Positions 28,700 through 38,770 of a stretch of DNA of 64,000 nucleotides are shown here, in pieces (the first letter of the stretch is position 1; each line of letters starts with the position of its first letter). The stretch is from assembly GCA_023212695.1 (NCBI GenBank), contig JALCCG010000018.1:57062-121061 (forward strand), read 5' to 3'. The stretch comes from Sporisorium sorghi (Eukaryota > Basidiomycota > Ustilaginomycetes > Ustilaginales > Ustilaginaceae). The notes beneath the pieces were generated by a model, which had not been told where the DNA came from, did not search any database, and worked only from the letters and a program-made list of their open reading frames with translations. The position numbers and the translations under genes were made by a program.

Positions 28700-31600
28700 A
28701 TGTCCGCAGCAGCTGCTCGCTCTTTCGATGCAGATGAGGACGAGTTCGATTCGCTCTTCGATGACCAGCAGTTTCTCGATCCGGAACTCGAAGAGAGCCT
28801 CGCTCAGGCCGAAGCCACTTATACCGCTTCTCGGGCCGTTGCACAGCCGGTTGTGCGCTCCAATCCGCAACCTTCGATAGCGGGCTCCTCTTTCCGCCTC
28901 AACGCCGAGCCATCACATTCCGCAAGACGCGTTGGCGCCTTTGTTCAGCCACCCGCAAAAAAGCAACGTCTCGATCCGGGACCTTCCAACCTCGGCCGTG
29001 TAGCCGCTCGCTACCGTGAACCAGAGCCAGACCAAGTCATCGTTCGCGATCTTCGAGATGATGACTTTGCCGACAATGACGACGAGCAGTGGTGGGCTGG
29101 CAACAATGCGCTCGACCAAGTCGAGGAGGAGGCCATCCGCATGTCTCAGCAAATGCCATCAACATCTCAGCCCCACGCCTCGTCTGCTACTCATAACAGC
29201 GCGGTTGCGGCAGGCGCACTTCATAGACGTCCAGCTGTCTCCACCAAGCCACCAGATCCAAAGCAAGTCGCCAACGGATCCACATTCAACCACGTCAGTG
29301 TCGAAAACGAAGAGCTCGAGCAACTCAGAGCCGAGGTGGAAAGGCTGCGGGCCGCACACAAGGCGCAAGAAGAGACAGTTGACAAGCTCAAGCAAGAGGC
29401 CTACCGCAAGTCGGGCGAAGTCGCCGTCGTCCGTCAAAACTTGACCAAGCTCAATCTGGAAAACTCCAAGCTGCGGGAACGTGAAGTCGTGCGCGAGCAG
29501 GAACATCGCTCAGCCCTCGAGCGTCTGCAAAAGGACCAGGAGCGTCGGCTTCAGCGCCTCGAAACCGAGACCGCCTTCCGCAGAGTCGAACAAGATGCAA
29601 GTCGTCGGATATGGCCCTCCAGCGTAGCGCGTCTGCCACCTGCGGGACTTCGCGACATGGACAGGAGACAAGACAGTCATGTCCGAGCCGGTCTCACTAC
29701 CCCGACCAAGGCCAACCGTTTCGGAGTCAGCGGCGGCAGCGGCAGTTCAGGCGGTCGCCAACGATTTGCAGAGACGGCCGCAGATCGCGATGAGCCCAGC
29801 ACACCCACCAGGTCGACCAACAAGCTTGGCCCGCAGTTCCCACGGCCTCCAACTGCGACCAAGACGTCATCTGCATCCAAAGCCAAGGCGTTTCGCGGCC
29901 TGCAAAACTCGTTTGCCGACTTTGGTCCTGTGCAGGAGAAGATTCGGCAGCAGCGAAAGTCGCCATCGAAATCAGGCAAAGCAGGCACCTTGTCACCAGC
30001 CGATTGGGACATGGATCAAACCAGAGCGACCGACGCAGCACCTGCACAAGCAGAAGAACACGACGATATGCATCTCGACGAATATCAACCCCCTTCTACC
30101 GCCAGAACGACCACAACAGGACAGCGCGATGTCAGTCAGGATCACCCAGACCGGACAAAAGAGCACCAGTATCTTGCAGCTGTCTCTGAGATCCTTTCTC
30201 GACGCACCACCACCGTCTCGCTCTTGCTCAGTCATTCTTCGGCTCGAGCTGCCGCGCCAGCTTCTTATCCATCCAACCGTTTCAACCCGTCCGCCTCGCC
30301 CCCTTCCGATCTGACGTCCAAGGCGACAGACGGCAATCTATCCAGCTCCAGCACCTTGGGTCGACTCATTTCGGCCAACCTCGTTTCGGACTGCCCGCCT
30401 CTCCTGCTCTTTCGCTACAGAGAGGCGGTCGAGTCGTTGCTCACCAGTCTCAGCAGAGCCGGGGTTTTGGAACCCGAGGAAAGGGAGGACGCTCTCAGTC
30501 TACTGTCCACCGACAGCAACAGGCAGAGCATCGAAGAGCTCGACTTGTCCTCGGCCACGATGCATCTCTCCCATGCAATCGCCTCTTCGCTCATGGTCAT
30601 GGCCGGCATCTTGCTGCGCTTGTGTCAGACGGATCTCTTGACCGATGTGCTGCGCTTGGCTTCGTGCCTCGTCTCGACGCTGCCGAGGTTCTGGTTGGAT
30701 CTCGAATGCCTCCAGCCGAATCCTGAAGCCAAGAGCAACGAGATTGCCTTTCTCGGCATCGACGAATCGACGTACAAGGAGCAGTGGTCGCAGTATGCCA
30801 CTCCCATCCAGGTGCGCGAGATTCTGGCTCGGTGCATCGACGGCTGCCGATCCGGTGCAGTCTCGAATCATAATGGCGATGGAGACCGTGACCACCAAGA
30901 TCGTGCTGCTGGTGCAGATGCAGGGACCAGCGATGGAACAGGGTTAGGAGACTGGACGTTGTCGCCGGCGGCACGGGAGGATCTGCTTCATGCTGTGGTC
31001 CAAGTGCTGGAAGCCATGTCGCAATGCCCTGACGCAAATCCGTCGTCGACATACCACCCTCTCCGGCTTCTGTCTCGGCCAGGCGTGCTTCACAAGCTTT
31101 TGCACCCGGACCGATCCAGCTTCATCATCTTTAATGTCGTCCGCATGCTCATCTCGGCCGTCTCCAATGCTCCCTTGATCCACGAATGTCTTGCCTCGAA
31201 AGCGGATGGCCAGCCGAGTGGGCGCGGCACGAGCCATTCTGCGGCGCCGCGGGCGAATGCTCGCTTCCCCGTGCTCGAGTTGCTGGTAAAGCATCTGGTG
31301 GATAGACGCTTCGACATGGCAGAGAGCGAATGGCACGTTTTGCATCGCGGCATCTTGACCTTCCTAACGCAGGCGGCGCTTCGGTCTGCCGATACACTCA
31401 TCGTGTTGGCTGACAGTGCGGCGCTACTTGCTGCACTCATCAGATGTCTCTCGCTCGACTCGGACTTTGTGTGGCTCGAGAGTCGTCCCACATTCATGTT
31501 GCCACCACGCATGCCGACGTTCCGGAAAAGCTCGTCCAAGGTATCGGAAGCGGACCCTTCGGGAGGAGACCTGCTTCAGGCGGCCGAGCGCATCGTCATG

Positions 31601-32392
31601 GATACACGGCTGCTCAACTTGCTCTACAACTACCCGCTGCCCAACTCTGCGGACCACGCTCGTCGCTTCGAATCGGCCAGCCCAGCGGCACAGGAGCGCA
31701 TGGCATCCATCTCGCTCGCTGCCAAACTGGATCGGCCGGAGACGTACAGCATGCTCAACGGCATTCGCCAGAGTTTCATCGTGGCGCTGTCTCGGATCGC
31801 TTTCTGCTCCGAGCCGGACTGGATTGCGTCGGAGCGCAAGCTGCTTGCTTCGCTGCTGCCGGACCTGCGCAAGCGGGCTGAGCTGGCTCGACGGAAAGCT
31901 CAAGCCGAGAAGGATGGCGAGGCAGATGCAGAGGTGTGGGCGTCGACGGACGAGGAGACGGTGGCAGAGCAGGTGGAGCAGAGCATCGGCAGGCTGGACA
32001 GGGTGTCGATGCTGCTCGAAGCTATTGCGGACGTCGCGGGTGATCTGGCGGATATCGTGCTGAGCCCGGAAGAGATCGATAGCGTTTATGAGCTGCTAGT
32101 TTTGGAAGAGGACGAGGAGGAGGACGAGCGAGATGCGATGGATGTCGATCAGGAGGAACTGCGTAGGCGCGACGACGTGGATGGGGATCAGAAGGCGCCG
32201 GTGGGGCAAGAGGCGGGGAGCGAGACCGAGTCCGAGCCCGAGCTGGATATGGAGCAGGCACGACACAAGGGTGTGCAGAGGACAGCGTCGAGGAGCAGTA
32301 AGTCTGTTTCGCCGACGAAGCGTCGCGATGGAGGAGGAGGAGAGGAAAAGGGGGAGGATATCGATGTTATTGAGATTGACGATTCTGATTGA
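28700..32392 (+). CDS. ATRIP/Rad26/Lcd1-like DNA damage checkpoint protein
   Basis: Intronless, 1230 aa. The partner of the ATR kinase binds RPA-coated single-stranded DNA to start the checkpoint. Supporting features: an acidic N-terminal segment (DEDEFDSLFDDQQFLDPELEE) resembling the RPA-binding checkpoint recruitment motif, followed by low complexity. A coiled coil at about 200-300 contains KSGEVAVVRQNLTKLN, the most characteristic ATRIP/Rad26 stretch, and then EHRSALERLQKDQERRLQRL. A long helical C-terminal half follows, consistent with the HEAT-like region. The tail is acidic (IDVIEIDDSD). Similarity is confined to the coiled coil, so the assignment rests on that, on length and on layout. 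The divergent position next to FEN1 agrees with a DNA-maintenance role. Confidence 0.7.
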   Translation: MSAAAARSFDADEDEFDSLFDDQQFLDPELEESLAQAEATYTASRAVAQPVVRSNPQPSIAGSSFRLNAEPSHSARRVGAFVQPPAKKQRLDPGPSNLGRVAARYREPEPDQVIVRDLRDDDFADNDDEQWWAGNNALDQVEEEAIRMSQQMPSTSQPHASSATHNSAVAAGALHRRPAVSTKPPDPKQVANGSTFNHVSVENEELEQLRAEVERLRAAHKAQEETVDKLKQEAYRKSGEVAVVRQNLTKLNLENSKLREREVVREQEHRSALERLQKDQERRLQRLETETAFRRVEQDASRRIWPSSVARLPPAGLRDMDRRQDSHVRAGLTTPTKANRFGVSGGSGSSGGRQRFAETAADRDEPSTPTRSTNKLGPQFPRPPTATKTSSASKAKAFRGLQNSFADFGPVQEKIRQQRKSPSKSGKAGTLSPADWDMDQTRATDAAPAQAEEHDDMHLDEYQPPSTARTTTTGQRDVSQDHPDRTKEHQYLAAVSEILSRRTTTVSLLLSHSSARAAAPASYPSNRFNPSASPPSDLTSKATDGNLSSSSTLGRLISANLVSDCPPLLLFRYREAVESLLTSLSRAGVLEPEEREDALSLLSTDSNRQSIEELDLSSATMHLSHAIASSLMVMAGILLRLCQTDLLTDVLRLASCLVSTLPRFWLDLECLQPNPEAKSNEIAFLGIDESTYKEQWSQYATPIQVREILARCIDGCRSGAVSNHNGDGDRDHQDRAAGADAGTSDGTGLGDWTLSPAAREDLLHAVVQVLEAMSQCPDANPSSTYHPLRLLSRPGVLHKLLHPDRSSFIIFNVVRMLISAVSNAPLIHECLASKADGQPSGRGTSHSAAPRANARFPVLELLVKHLVDRRFDMAESEWHVLHRGILTFLTQAALRSADTLIVLADSAALLAALIRCLSLDSDFVWLESRPTFMLPPRMPTFRKSSSKVSEADPSGGDLLQAAERIVMDTRLLNLLYNYPLPNSADHARRFESASPAAQERMASISLAAKLDRPETYSMLNGIRQSFIVALSRIAFCSEPDWIASERKLLASLLPDLRKRAELARRKAQAEKDGEADAEVWASTDEETVAEQVEQSIGRLDRVSMLLEAIADVAGDLADIVLSPEEIDSVYELLVLEEDEEEDERDAMDVDQEELRRRDDVDGDQKAPVGQEAGSETESEPELDMEQARHKGVQRTASRSSKSVSPTKRRDGGGGEEKGEDIDVIEIDDSD

Positions 32393-32577
32393 ATCTTATC
32401 GCAGGATGATACACTCGTACTCCAACATACTATCGAGGCGAAGCGGCGTTCGCTATTCAGAGCATCACACATTACAGTCACACACTCGATGCGACGAACC
32501 GAGCCTTGGCAGCATGTGCGTGTCGATTGCAAGGTGAGAAAGTGAATGAGAAAACGACGAAACAAAGAGAAACACAA

Positions 32578-33292
32578 CTACAGCCACTGATCCTTGCTCC
32601 ATCCCGAATCCTGCAGGAAAGCCGCCATAACCTTGCTGCCTGTCTGCAGCAGCGGATGGCCCGCGACGACCTGCAGGAACCTCTCGAGCCCCTCCCTCCT
32701 ACTCTCGATCACCTCGTCCGTAAACCTGTTGGTAAAAACTTTCCCGGGCAGCGGGGGGATGTTGACCCTCGTACTCTCGCGCTCCAGAATATCCCTAAAG
32801 TACTCAAAATCGCTATACCTCCGTCTCACGCTCGAGTAGCGCAGCTTAAACGCCGGGATATTCGTGCGCGTCACAATCTCGTAATCCGTGTACATCTTCC
32901 TCCCGACTCCATGCGTGAGCGGATTGCGCACTTCCACCTCGAGAAAGTTCTCCGGGACGCCGTACATGTCCTCGACGGCCTCGCGGCGGGGGGTGCTGAG
33001 CGAGTCGACGCGCGCGAACGGCGAGTAGGCAGGCACGGTGTAGTTCGACGCCGGCAGCGGGTAGCCCGGTGCCAGCTGGCGTGGGGCGGCACCGCACTCG
33101 GAGGACGAGGCGGAGGAGAAGCCGGCGGGCTCGTGCGGGAGGAGCGTGGACGGCGTATGGGATTGGAAGCGCGATGGTGCCGTAGAAGTGGCGGTGGGGT
33201 ACTGCGCAGCGCTGACGCCCGAGGGGAAGGCGCCCGTCTGCTGCGCCGGCTGCGTCGCAGCTGCGGTGGAGGTGGTAGACGATGACGCCTGC

Positions 33293-33333
<41 letters not shown>

Positions 33334-33786
33334 ATGCTGATGCTCTATCGAGCTGATCGCCGAACCATACGTGCTAGGCGAAGAATGCGCGTTGGACAGG
33401 TGCGACTGTGTCGCCGCTGCTGCTCCAGCATGTCCAAACCCAGCCGCAGGCGCACCCGCTGTCGATCCAAACCCACCACCCGATCCCCCGCCAAAACCAG
33501 CATCGACCGATCCATCCCCACCATACGCATCCGCCTCCTGTGCGACACTCCCGGCGCCAAAGTATCCTGCCTGTTGCTGCCTGCCATTGTACTGCTGCTG
33601 CTGCGTGGAGAACGAAGCGAAGCCACCAGGGGGCGATGCGGCTGCTGCTGCAGAGGAGGACGAGGCAGCAGCGCCACCGGCACCGGGAGCAGCCCAGGGG
33701 TCTTCGTCGGCGGCGTTGTCGTTGCCTCCCCACGCCGAGGTGGTGTTGTAGCCGGGAGAGAGTGGACCTGCGCTGTAGAATGCCAT
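32578..33786 (-). CDS. SNX3: Sorting nexin 3 (Grd19/Snx3) with a 270-residue low-complexity N-terminus
   Basis: 402 aa, intronless. The last 125 residues are nearly identical to SNX3: [67 protein letters not shown] [15 protein letters not shown], and [20 protein letters not shown]. This is a PX domain that binds PI3P and recycles cargo from endosomes with retromer. Typical SNX3 is only about 160 aa; here about 270 residues of Gly, Ala, Ser and Gln come first, including a run of some 14 glutamines from a CTG/CAG tract (33296-33332). The ATG at 33786 is the first in frame after a 5' GA repeat. The upstream frame crosses the assembly gap and is not coding. It is divergent from SmD3. Confidence 0.96.
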
Positions 33787-33841
33787 GGTTTTTCGGTGAT
33801 GCTCCTCGCGATAGAGGGGTTTGATGGAGAGGTGTCTAGTG

Positions 33842-34098
33842 GTAGAGAGAGAGAGAGAGAGAGGAGCGCTCCGCATGGTCTTTGCGTCGCTTTGGAAATT
33901 TGACTCGCCGACGACGCTGCTNNNNNNNNNNNNNNNNNNNNNNNNNNNNNNNNNNNNNNNNNNNNNNNNNNNNNNNNNNNNNNNNNNNNNNNNNNNNNNN
34001 NNNNNNNNNNNNNNNNNNGTAGAGAGAGAGAGAGAGAGAGGAGCGCTCCGCATGGTCTTTGCGTCGCTTTGGAAATTTGACTCGCCGACGACGCTGCT
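33842..34098. repeat. Assembly gap flanked by identical 80-bp sequences
   Basis: 97 N at 33922-34018. The 80 bp just before the gap (33842-33921) and just after it (34019-34098) are identical base for base, including ten GA units followed by the same unique sequence. The simplest reading is two overlapping contig ends that were scaffolded instead of merged, so the gap and one copy are probably not real. The region is the divergent SNX3/SmD3 promoter. Confidence 0.9.
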
Positions 34099-34262
34099 GA
34101 GCCTGGATCGGGTCGATCGAATCGGGTTCCAGAAAAAAAAAAGTTCGGATTTCGCGTCTTGCTCGCACGTCAAGAAGACTTGCGCTCGCTCGCTCGCTGC
34201 TCCACTCATCGTTGACACCCTCCATCCGTGCATCTCGTTTCGCAAGACCTGCCTCCATCGCA

Positions 34263-34841
34263 ATGGGTACAATCGGGATCCCAGTAAAGCTCATCCACGA
34301 GGCAGTCGGCCACGTCATCACCGTCGAGCTCAAGGGCGGAGCTGCGTATCGCGGCACTCTTTACGATGGTGAGTCTCCAAGCCTCCAGCACAACCCGTCG
34401 TTGAACACCTTCTCGCTGACTCTCTCTCTCTCTCTCCTAACTTGTACCGTTGACACAGCCGAGGACAACTTCAACATCGCTATGAAGGACATCACCGTCA
34501 CCGCGCCGGACGGCAAGCAGTCGCATCTGGAAAACGTCTATATCCGAGGCAACATGCTGCGCTTCATCATTGTGCCGGATATGCTGCAGCAGGCGCCCAT
34601 GTTCAAGCGCATCGGTCCGAATGGCATGAAGGGCCGTGGTATTGGGAGTGCGCGCGGCCGTGCGACGGTTCTCAGAGGTAAGTCTGAAAGCAGCGGTTCA
34701 GAGTGTATGTGGAAGCAGTGCTGACGTTTGTTGCCATCGTTGAATGTGATTTGGACAGCACAAGCGCGGCGTGGACGAGGCGGATCGTCGAGTGCAAGTG
34801 CCGGCGGCGCAGCAGGCTCGAGACCTCCGATTCGCAGATAG
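34263..34841 (+). CDS. SMD3: Small nuclear ribonucleoprotein Sm D3, three exons
   Basis: Exons 34263-34368, 34459-34677 and 34759-34841, 135 aa. Introns (90 and 81 nt) have GTGAGT...ACACAG and GTAAGT...GGACAG ends and keep the frame. Sm1 motif: IPVKLIHEAVGHVITVELKG, then YRGTLYDAEDNFNIAMKDI. Sm2 motif: LENVYIRGNMLRFIIVPDML, followed by QQAPMFKRIG. The last exon starts with RAQARRGRGG, matching the conserved AILKAQ-RG segment of SmD3, and ends in a short Gly/Ser/Arg tail. SmD3 is one of seven proteins forming the ring on U1, U2, U4 and U5 snRNAs in the spliceosome. Without splicing, each exon runs into stops or unrelated sequence. Confidence 0.95.
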
Positions 34842-36815
34842 GCAGACCGGAGACAGGCTCCGCAGCGTTTCTCAGGCCATGTACTTTTAGCATCGACTCT
34901 TTCTCAAGCGACATTCACACGATTCAATCACACACACGCCCAGCTTCGAGTGTGGAGATCGCAAGCCACAGAGACGCGCTGGCTCAGCTTCGTAGCCGCA
35001 AGGGCGTCTTCGGGTGTGATCCGAACACGACTTCCCACGCCTTGATCGGGTTCATCTCCTCATCCGACACTTGGTGAAAGCACAGATATGCAAAACTCAG
35101 CCGCAACTGCATGGCTTGGTCGAGCTGCGTGTCATTCAACTCACGCCTCTCTCGAAGCGCCTGTATCGCTGTCGGGTGCTGCAACTAGTAGTAGTAAAGC
35201 CGGCGCAAGATTAAGCTCAAGTGGCTTGGCAATCTCTGCCCCAGTGATCGCCCCCCACCTCACCCTGCTCGAGTCTGTGAAATCACTTGCTATCAATGCA
35301 GTCGCAAGGCAAACAGATGTCATCGGGGTGTGTCTACGCGATCACCACCACCACCACCACCGACTTGACAAGAACAAGTTGACCGCTCCTCGCCATGTCG
35401 GAAGAGGCAAACAACGAGCTCAGCGTACAGTACGCACAATTTGTATTTGACAACAATGCGTGGTCTTGAAATTGAAAATTGCTTCCAAAATGAAACAACG
35501 CAAAAGCGTCAGTCAGTTGCTGAGCGGCAAGGGGGAAGCGTCGACTTTCCAAAACCTTTTTTTTTTTTTTTTTTTTTTTCCCACACGAGAGAGAAAAAGC
35601 GCGCGGAAAAGCCTTTGGGTACGGCCACGCCGACACGCTGAGAGGTTGCTTGGCGGGCACGGTAAGGCAAGGCCAGGCACGGCAAGAAGGCAACAGCGAC
35701 GCAGAGCCAGCTTTGCAGAGACTTCAATCCTTCTTCGCCTTTTTTCCGTTTCTTTTTTTGGGAATTTTTCTCTTTCTCTTTGGCAGCGTCTCCACCTCAT
35801 CGCCATCACCATCATCACCATCACCATCACCACCTCCCGGTCTTTCTTTACTTTCGCTTTCTGTTACGCTCTCCCCCTCTCTCTCTCTCTCTCTCTCGAA
35901 GCAGCGCTAGATCAAGCTTCTTTCGACCCTCGCTTCTTTTCGTATTCTGCACTCTACGTGCTGTTCCCGACCCAACCTCCATCCGATCCAGGATCTCGAG
36001 CAGACGATTCGAACCAACCGTTCCGCCGAACCCATCAGCGCAGCTACGTTCAGCTCGTCGACCTCTCGATCGTTTTCTGAAACTCGAACACCGTGGCTCT
36101 CCACTGCCATTGCTGTTGTGCGAAAACTCTTTCTACAAAAGAAGTCTTCTCGCAGACCTCGGCAACTGTCATAAGGTAAGTCATTGGCACACCCTTCCGA
36201 CCAATCTCTTCCAGTCGCCCTCCTTCCAACCTTGCATCGCCAGCCGCGACGTATTCGCAACAAGTAGCAGTGCAGCCGTCATCGCTGCCGTTCGCCAAAC
36301 ACGGTCGGAGCCGCAGCTGTCGAACTGCCACGGTCATTGCAAGGTTAGCGATGCGTCAGGCAGATCGGTCATTGCGTCAAGGAGGCACCTCGATGCATCC
36401 GTTCAGCTGCACCGACGGCCATCTCGAGTCTCATCTCCTCGCCCCTCGCCCCTGCCTCCCCACATCTTGCACCCCACTCCGCTCGCTCAGACGCTGAATA
36501 AGACCATCTACCTTCTTCTCGTTCGCGCTGGCTCACGCACCTCACGTCCATTCGTGCTGCTCTCACTACAGTCGTACGCAATCACCACATCCCGTCCCGC
36601 ACCACCTCCACCGCCTTCTTCCTTCCCCTCCTCCCTGGATCCCGACTGGATCTTGTCAACCTCCTCCCTTCAAACACCGCCGTCGCCCGCCCGCCCGCTC
36701 GCCCACCTCTTCCTCAAACTCCTCCATCTAGTGCCCCGCCAAGGCTGGACTGTGATTACTGATCTACTCAAGTCCCCCTTTCTTTGGCTCTTCCAACCTT
36801 TCTTCCGATCGAACC
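34842..36815. other. 2-kb intergenic region, probably long 5' leader of the KH gene
   Basis: No protein is recognised. It contains a 23-T run (35557-35579), CAC/CAT repeats and pyrimidine tracts. A consensus donor AAG|GTAAGT at 36176 suggests an intron in the KH gene's 5' untranslated region; several acceptor candidates follow. A 362-codon open frame (35780-36868) is low complexity and overlaps the KH start in another frame, so I do not call it. Confidence 0.5.
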
Positions 36816-38277
36816 ATGTCAGAAGTCGCCAAGCGTCAACGAGCTACCTCCGACACACCCGAGCCTGAAGCCAAGCGCCCCAACGTAGACGCCGACAACC
36901 AGGTCAAACCTGTCCAAAACGAAGACGAATCTGCTTCACCCCCCGTCGACAAGAGCAAAATGGCTTCGGACAACTCTGCAAAGCCAGTCTCTGAGGAGAA
37001 GGATGCCGTCGATCTCGGGTCCGTAACCGCAGATGCCACCACCTCGAGCGCCGACAACAAGGCCGCCGACAACAGCACCGTTTCGAATGGTCAGGATGGC
37101 GAACAGGTTGCCGGAAGCGCCGGCAGCGTAGGCGACTCGTCCGAGACTCAGGCGACGCAGATCTCGATGCGAACCTTGATCGTCACGAGCGATGCTAGTA
37201 TCATCATTGGCAAATCCGGCAAGCACATCAACGACATCCGCGACAAGAGCAATGCCCGTCTCAACATTGTAAGTCCGCGCAGAAAGACTTCCAGTTGAAA
37301 AGCTCAAGCTTACCGACTCCCATTTCTCTCTGATTCATCTTGCGACCCCGTGCAGAGCGAAATCATCCCCGGCAACCCTGAGCGTATCTTGACCGTCTCT
37401 GGTCCTCTGGATGCTGTCAGCAAGGTGAGTTCACGCGCGTCCATTCGAGCCACCGCATCGCAGCAAGCTATCGTCGATGCAAGTCCGGAGCAGCTCGTTC
37501 TGACCGTAATCTAATGTCACCTCCCTCCTCCCCACACAGGCTTTCGGTCTTATTGTGCGCAGAATCAACGACGAACCCTTCGACCAGCCCTCGGTGCCCG
37601 GCTCCAAGTCGGTCACCATCCGTTTCATCGTTCCCAACTCGCGCATGGGCTCCGTGATCGGCAAGCAGGGCTCCAAGATCAAGGAGATCCAGGAAGCCTC
37701 GGGTGCTCGTCTCACTGCTGGTGAGGCCATGCTACCCGGCTCGACCGAGCGCGTGCTCTCCATCTCGGGTGTCGCCGATGCCGTCCACATTGCAGTCTAC
37801 TACGTCGGCACCATCCTGCTCGAGCACCAGGACCGCAACGCCAACAACCTGCCCTACCGGCCCACTGCTGGTGGCCCGTCGACCCGTCCTCCCGCGCCTG
37901 GGGCCAACCCGTACGCTGCTCCCCAGCAGCCCTTCGGTTACGGCGCACCAGCTCCTCCGTTTGGCGGCGCTCCCGCAGGTGCCGGTGGAGCACCGCAGCT
38001 GCCACCTGGCTCGCAGACGCAGCAGATCTTCATCCCCAACGACTTGGTAGGCTGCATCATCGGCAAGGGCGGCTCCAAGATCAACGAGATCAGGAGCATG
38101 AGCGCCAGCCACATCAAGATCATGGAGCCCGGCGCGGGTGTCGCAGCGGGAGGCAGTGGCAACGAGAGGCTCGTCACGATCACTGGACCACCACCCAACA
38201 TCCAGATGGCCGTGTCGCTGCTGTATCAGAGGCTCGAGCAGGAGAAGATGCGTCTGGCACAGGGTAGTGCGCCTTGA
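36816..38277 (+). CDS. Three-KH-domain RNA-binding protein (Rnc1/Pbp2/PCBP-like), three exons
   Basis: Exons 36816-37268, 37356-37424 and 37540-38277, 419 aa; both introns (87 and 115 nt) are phase 0 with GTAAGT/GTGAGT donors. Residues 1-115 are acidic and low complexity. KH1 (from about 118: MRTLIVTSDASIIIGKSGKH) is interrupted by both introns. KH2 is VTIRFIVPNSRMGSVIGKQG and KH3 is QIFIPNDLVGCIIGKGGSKI. Each has an intact GxxG loop, so all three should contact single-stranded RNA. A Pro/Gly/Ala-rich linker separates KH2 and KH3. The order and spacing resemble PCBP/hnRNP K, S. pombe Rnc1 and yeast Pbp2/Hek2, which control mRNA stability or localisation. Which of these is the true ortholog is not decidable here. 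Confidence 0.92.
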
Positions 38278-38770
38278 TGAAGTGCAAATCGAACGAAGAA
38301 GGGTGGGGCAGTTCTTTCTTGTCATGCTCGCCCTCGCTTCTTCGCTAGGTTGCCTTGTTGATCTTCTCGCAACTTTCTCGATCTCGTCATCGTCATCGTC
38401 ACCGTCACCACCATCAGCCCCGAAAAGCGAAACCCAAAAACGGCGCAAAGCCTTGATCGACACCATCCAAAGCTAGGCTCGGCTTGGCTTACGCCCGTCC
38501 TCTCGTTTCCTCGCCTCTATCTCCTCTCTCGTGTAAAATAAGCCCTTGCGATCTCGAAACCAAAAAAAAATAAAATAAATAAATTTGCTTTTGACCTTGC
38601 CCTTGTACGCCTTGTGATCTTCGTTTCGCTTCGCTGCTTTGCCTGCATCGCACATCGCTGAGACGGACACAGACTCCAACCTTTCAGACCCATCTTTCTG
38701 ACAGACACGCGCACTCTCTCGCACTCCTCCAGCGTTGCACCACCGCATCACGGCAAATGAAATGTGCATT
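38278..38770. other. Convergent 3' region, no gene seen
   Basis: About 490 bp between the stops of the KH gene and the coiled-coil gene. Holds an A-rich stretch (38561-38583) and nothing else that I can name. Confidence 0.5.

Noticed and set aside
33787..34272. Extension of the SNX3 frame through the N gap
   Set aside because: The translation crosses unknown bases and duplicated promoter sequence, and overlaps SmD3; not coding.
35990..36030. tRNA-like B-box (GGTTCGAATC) on the minus strand
   Set aside because: The T-arm stem does not pair and no A-box or acceptor stem is present at the right distance.
35780..36868. 362-codon open frame on the plus strand
   Set aside because: Low complexity (His, Ser, Pro runs from repeats), no homology, and it overlaps the KH protein start in another frame.
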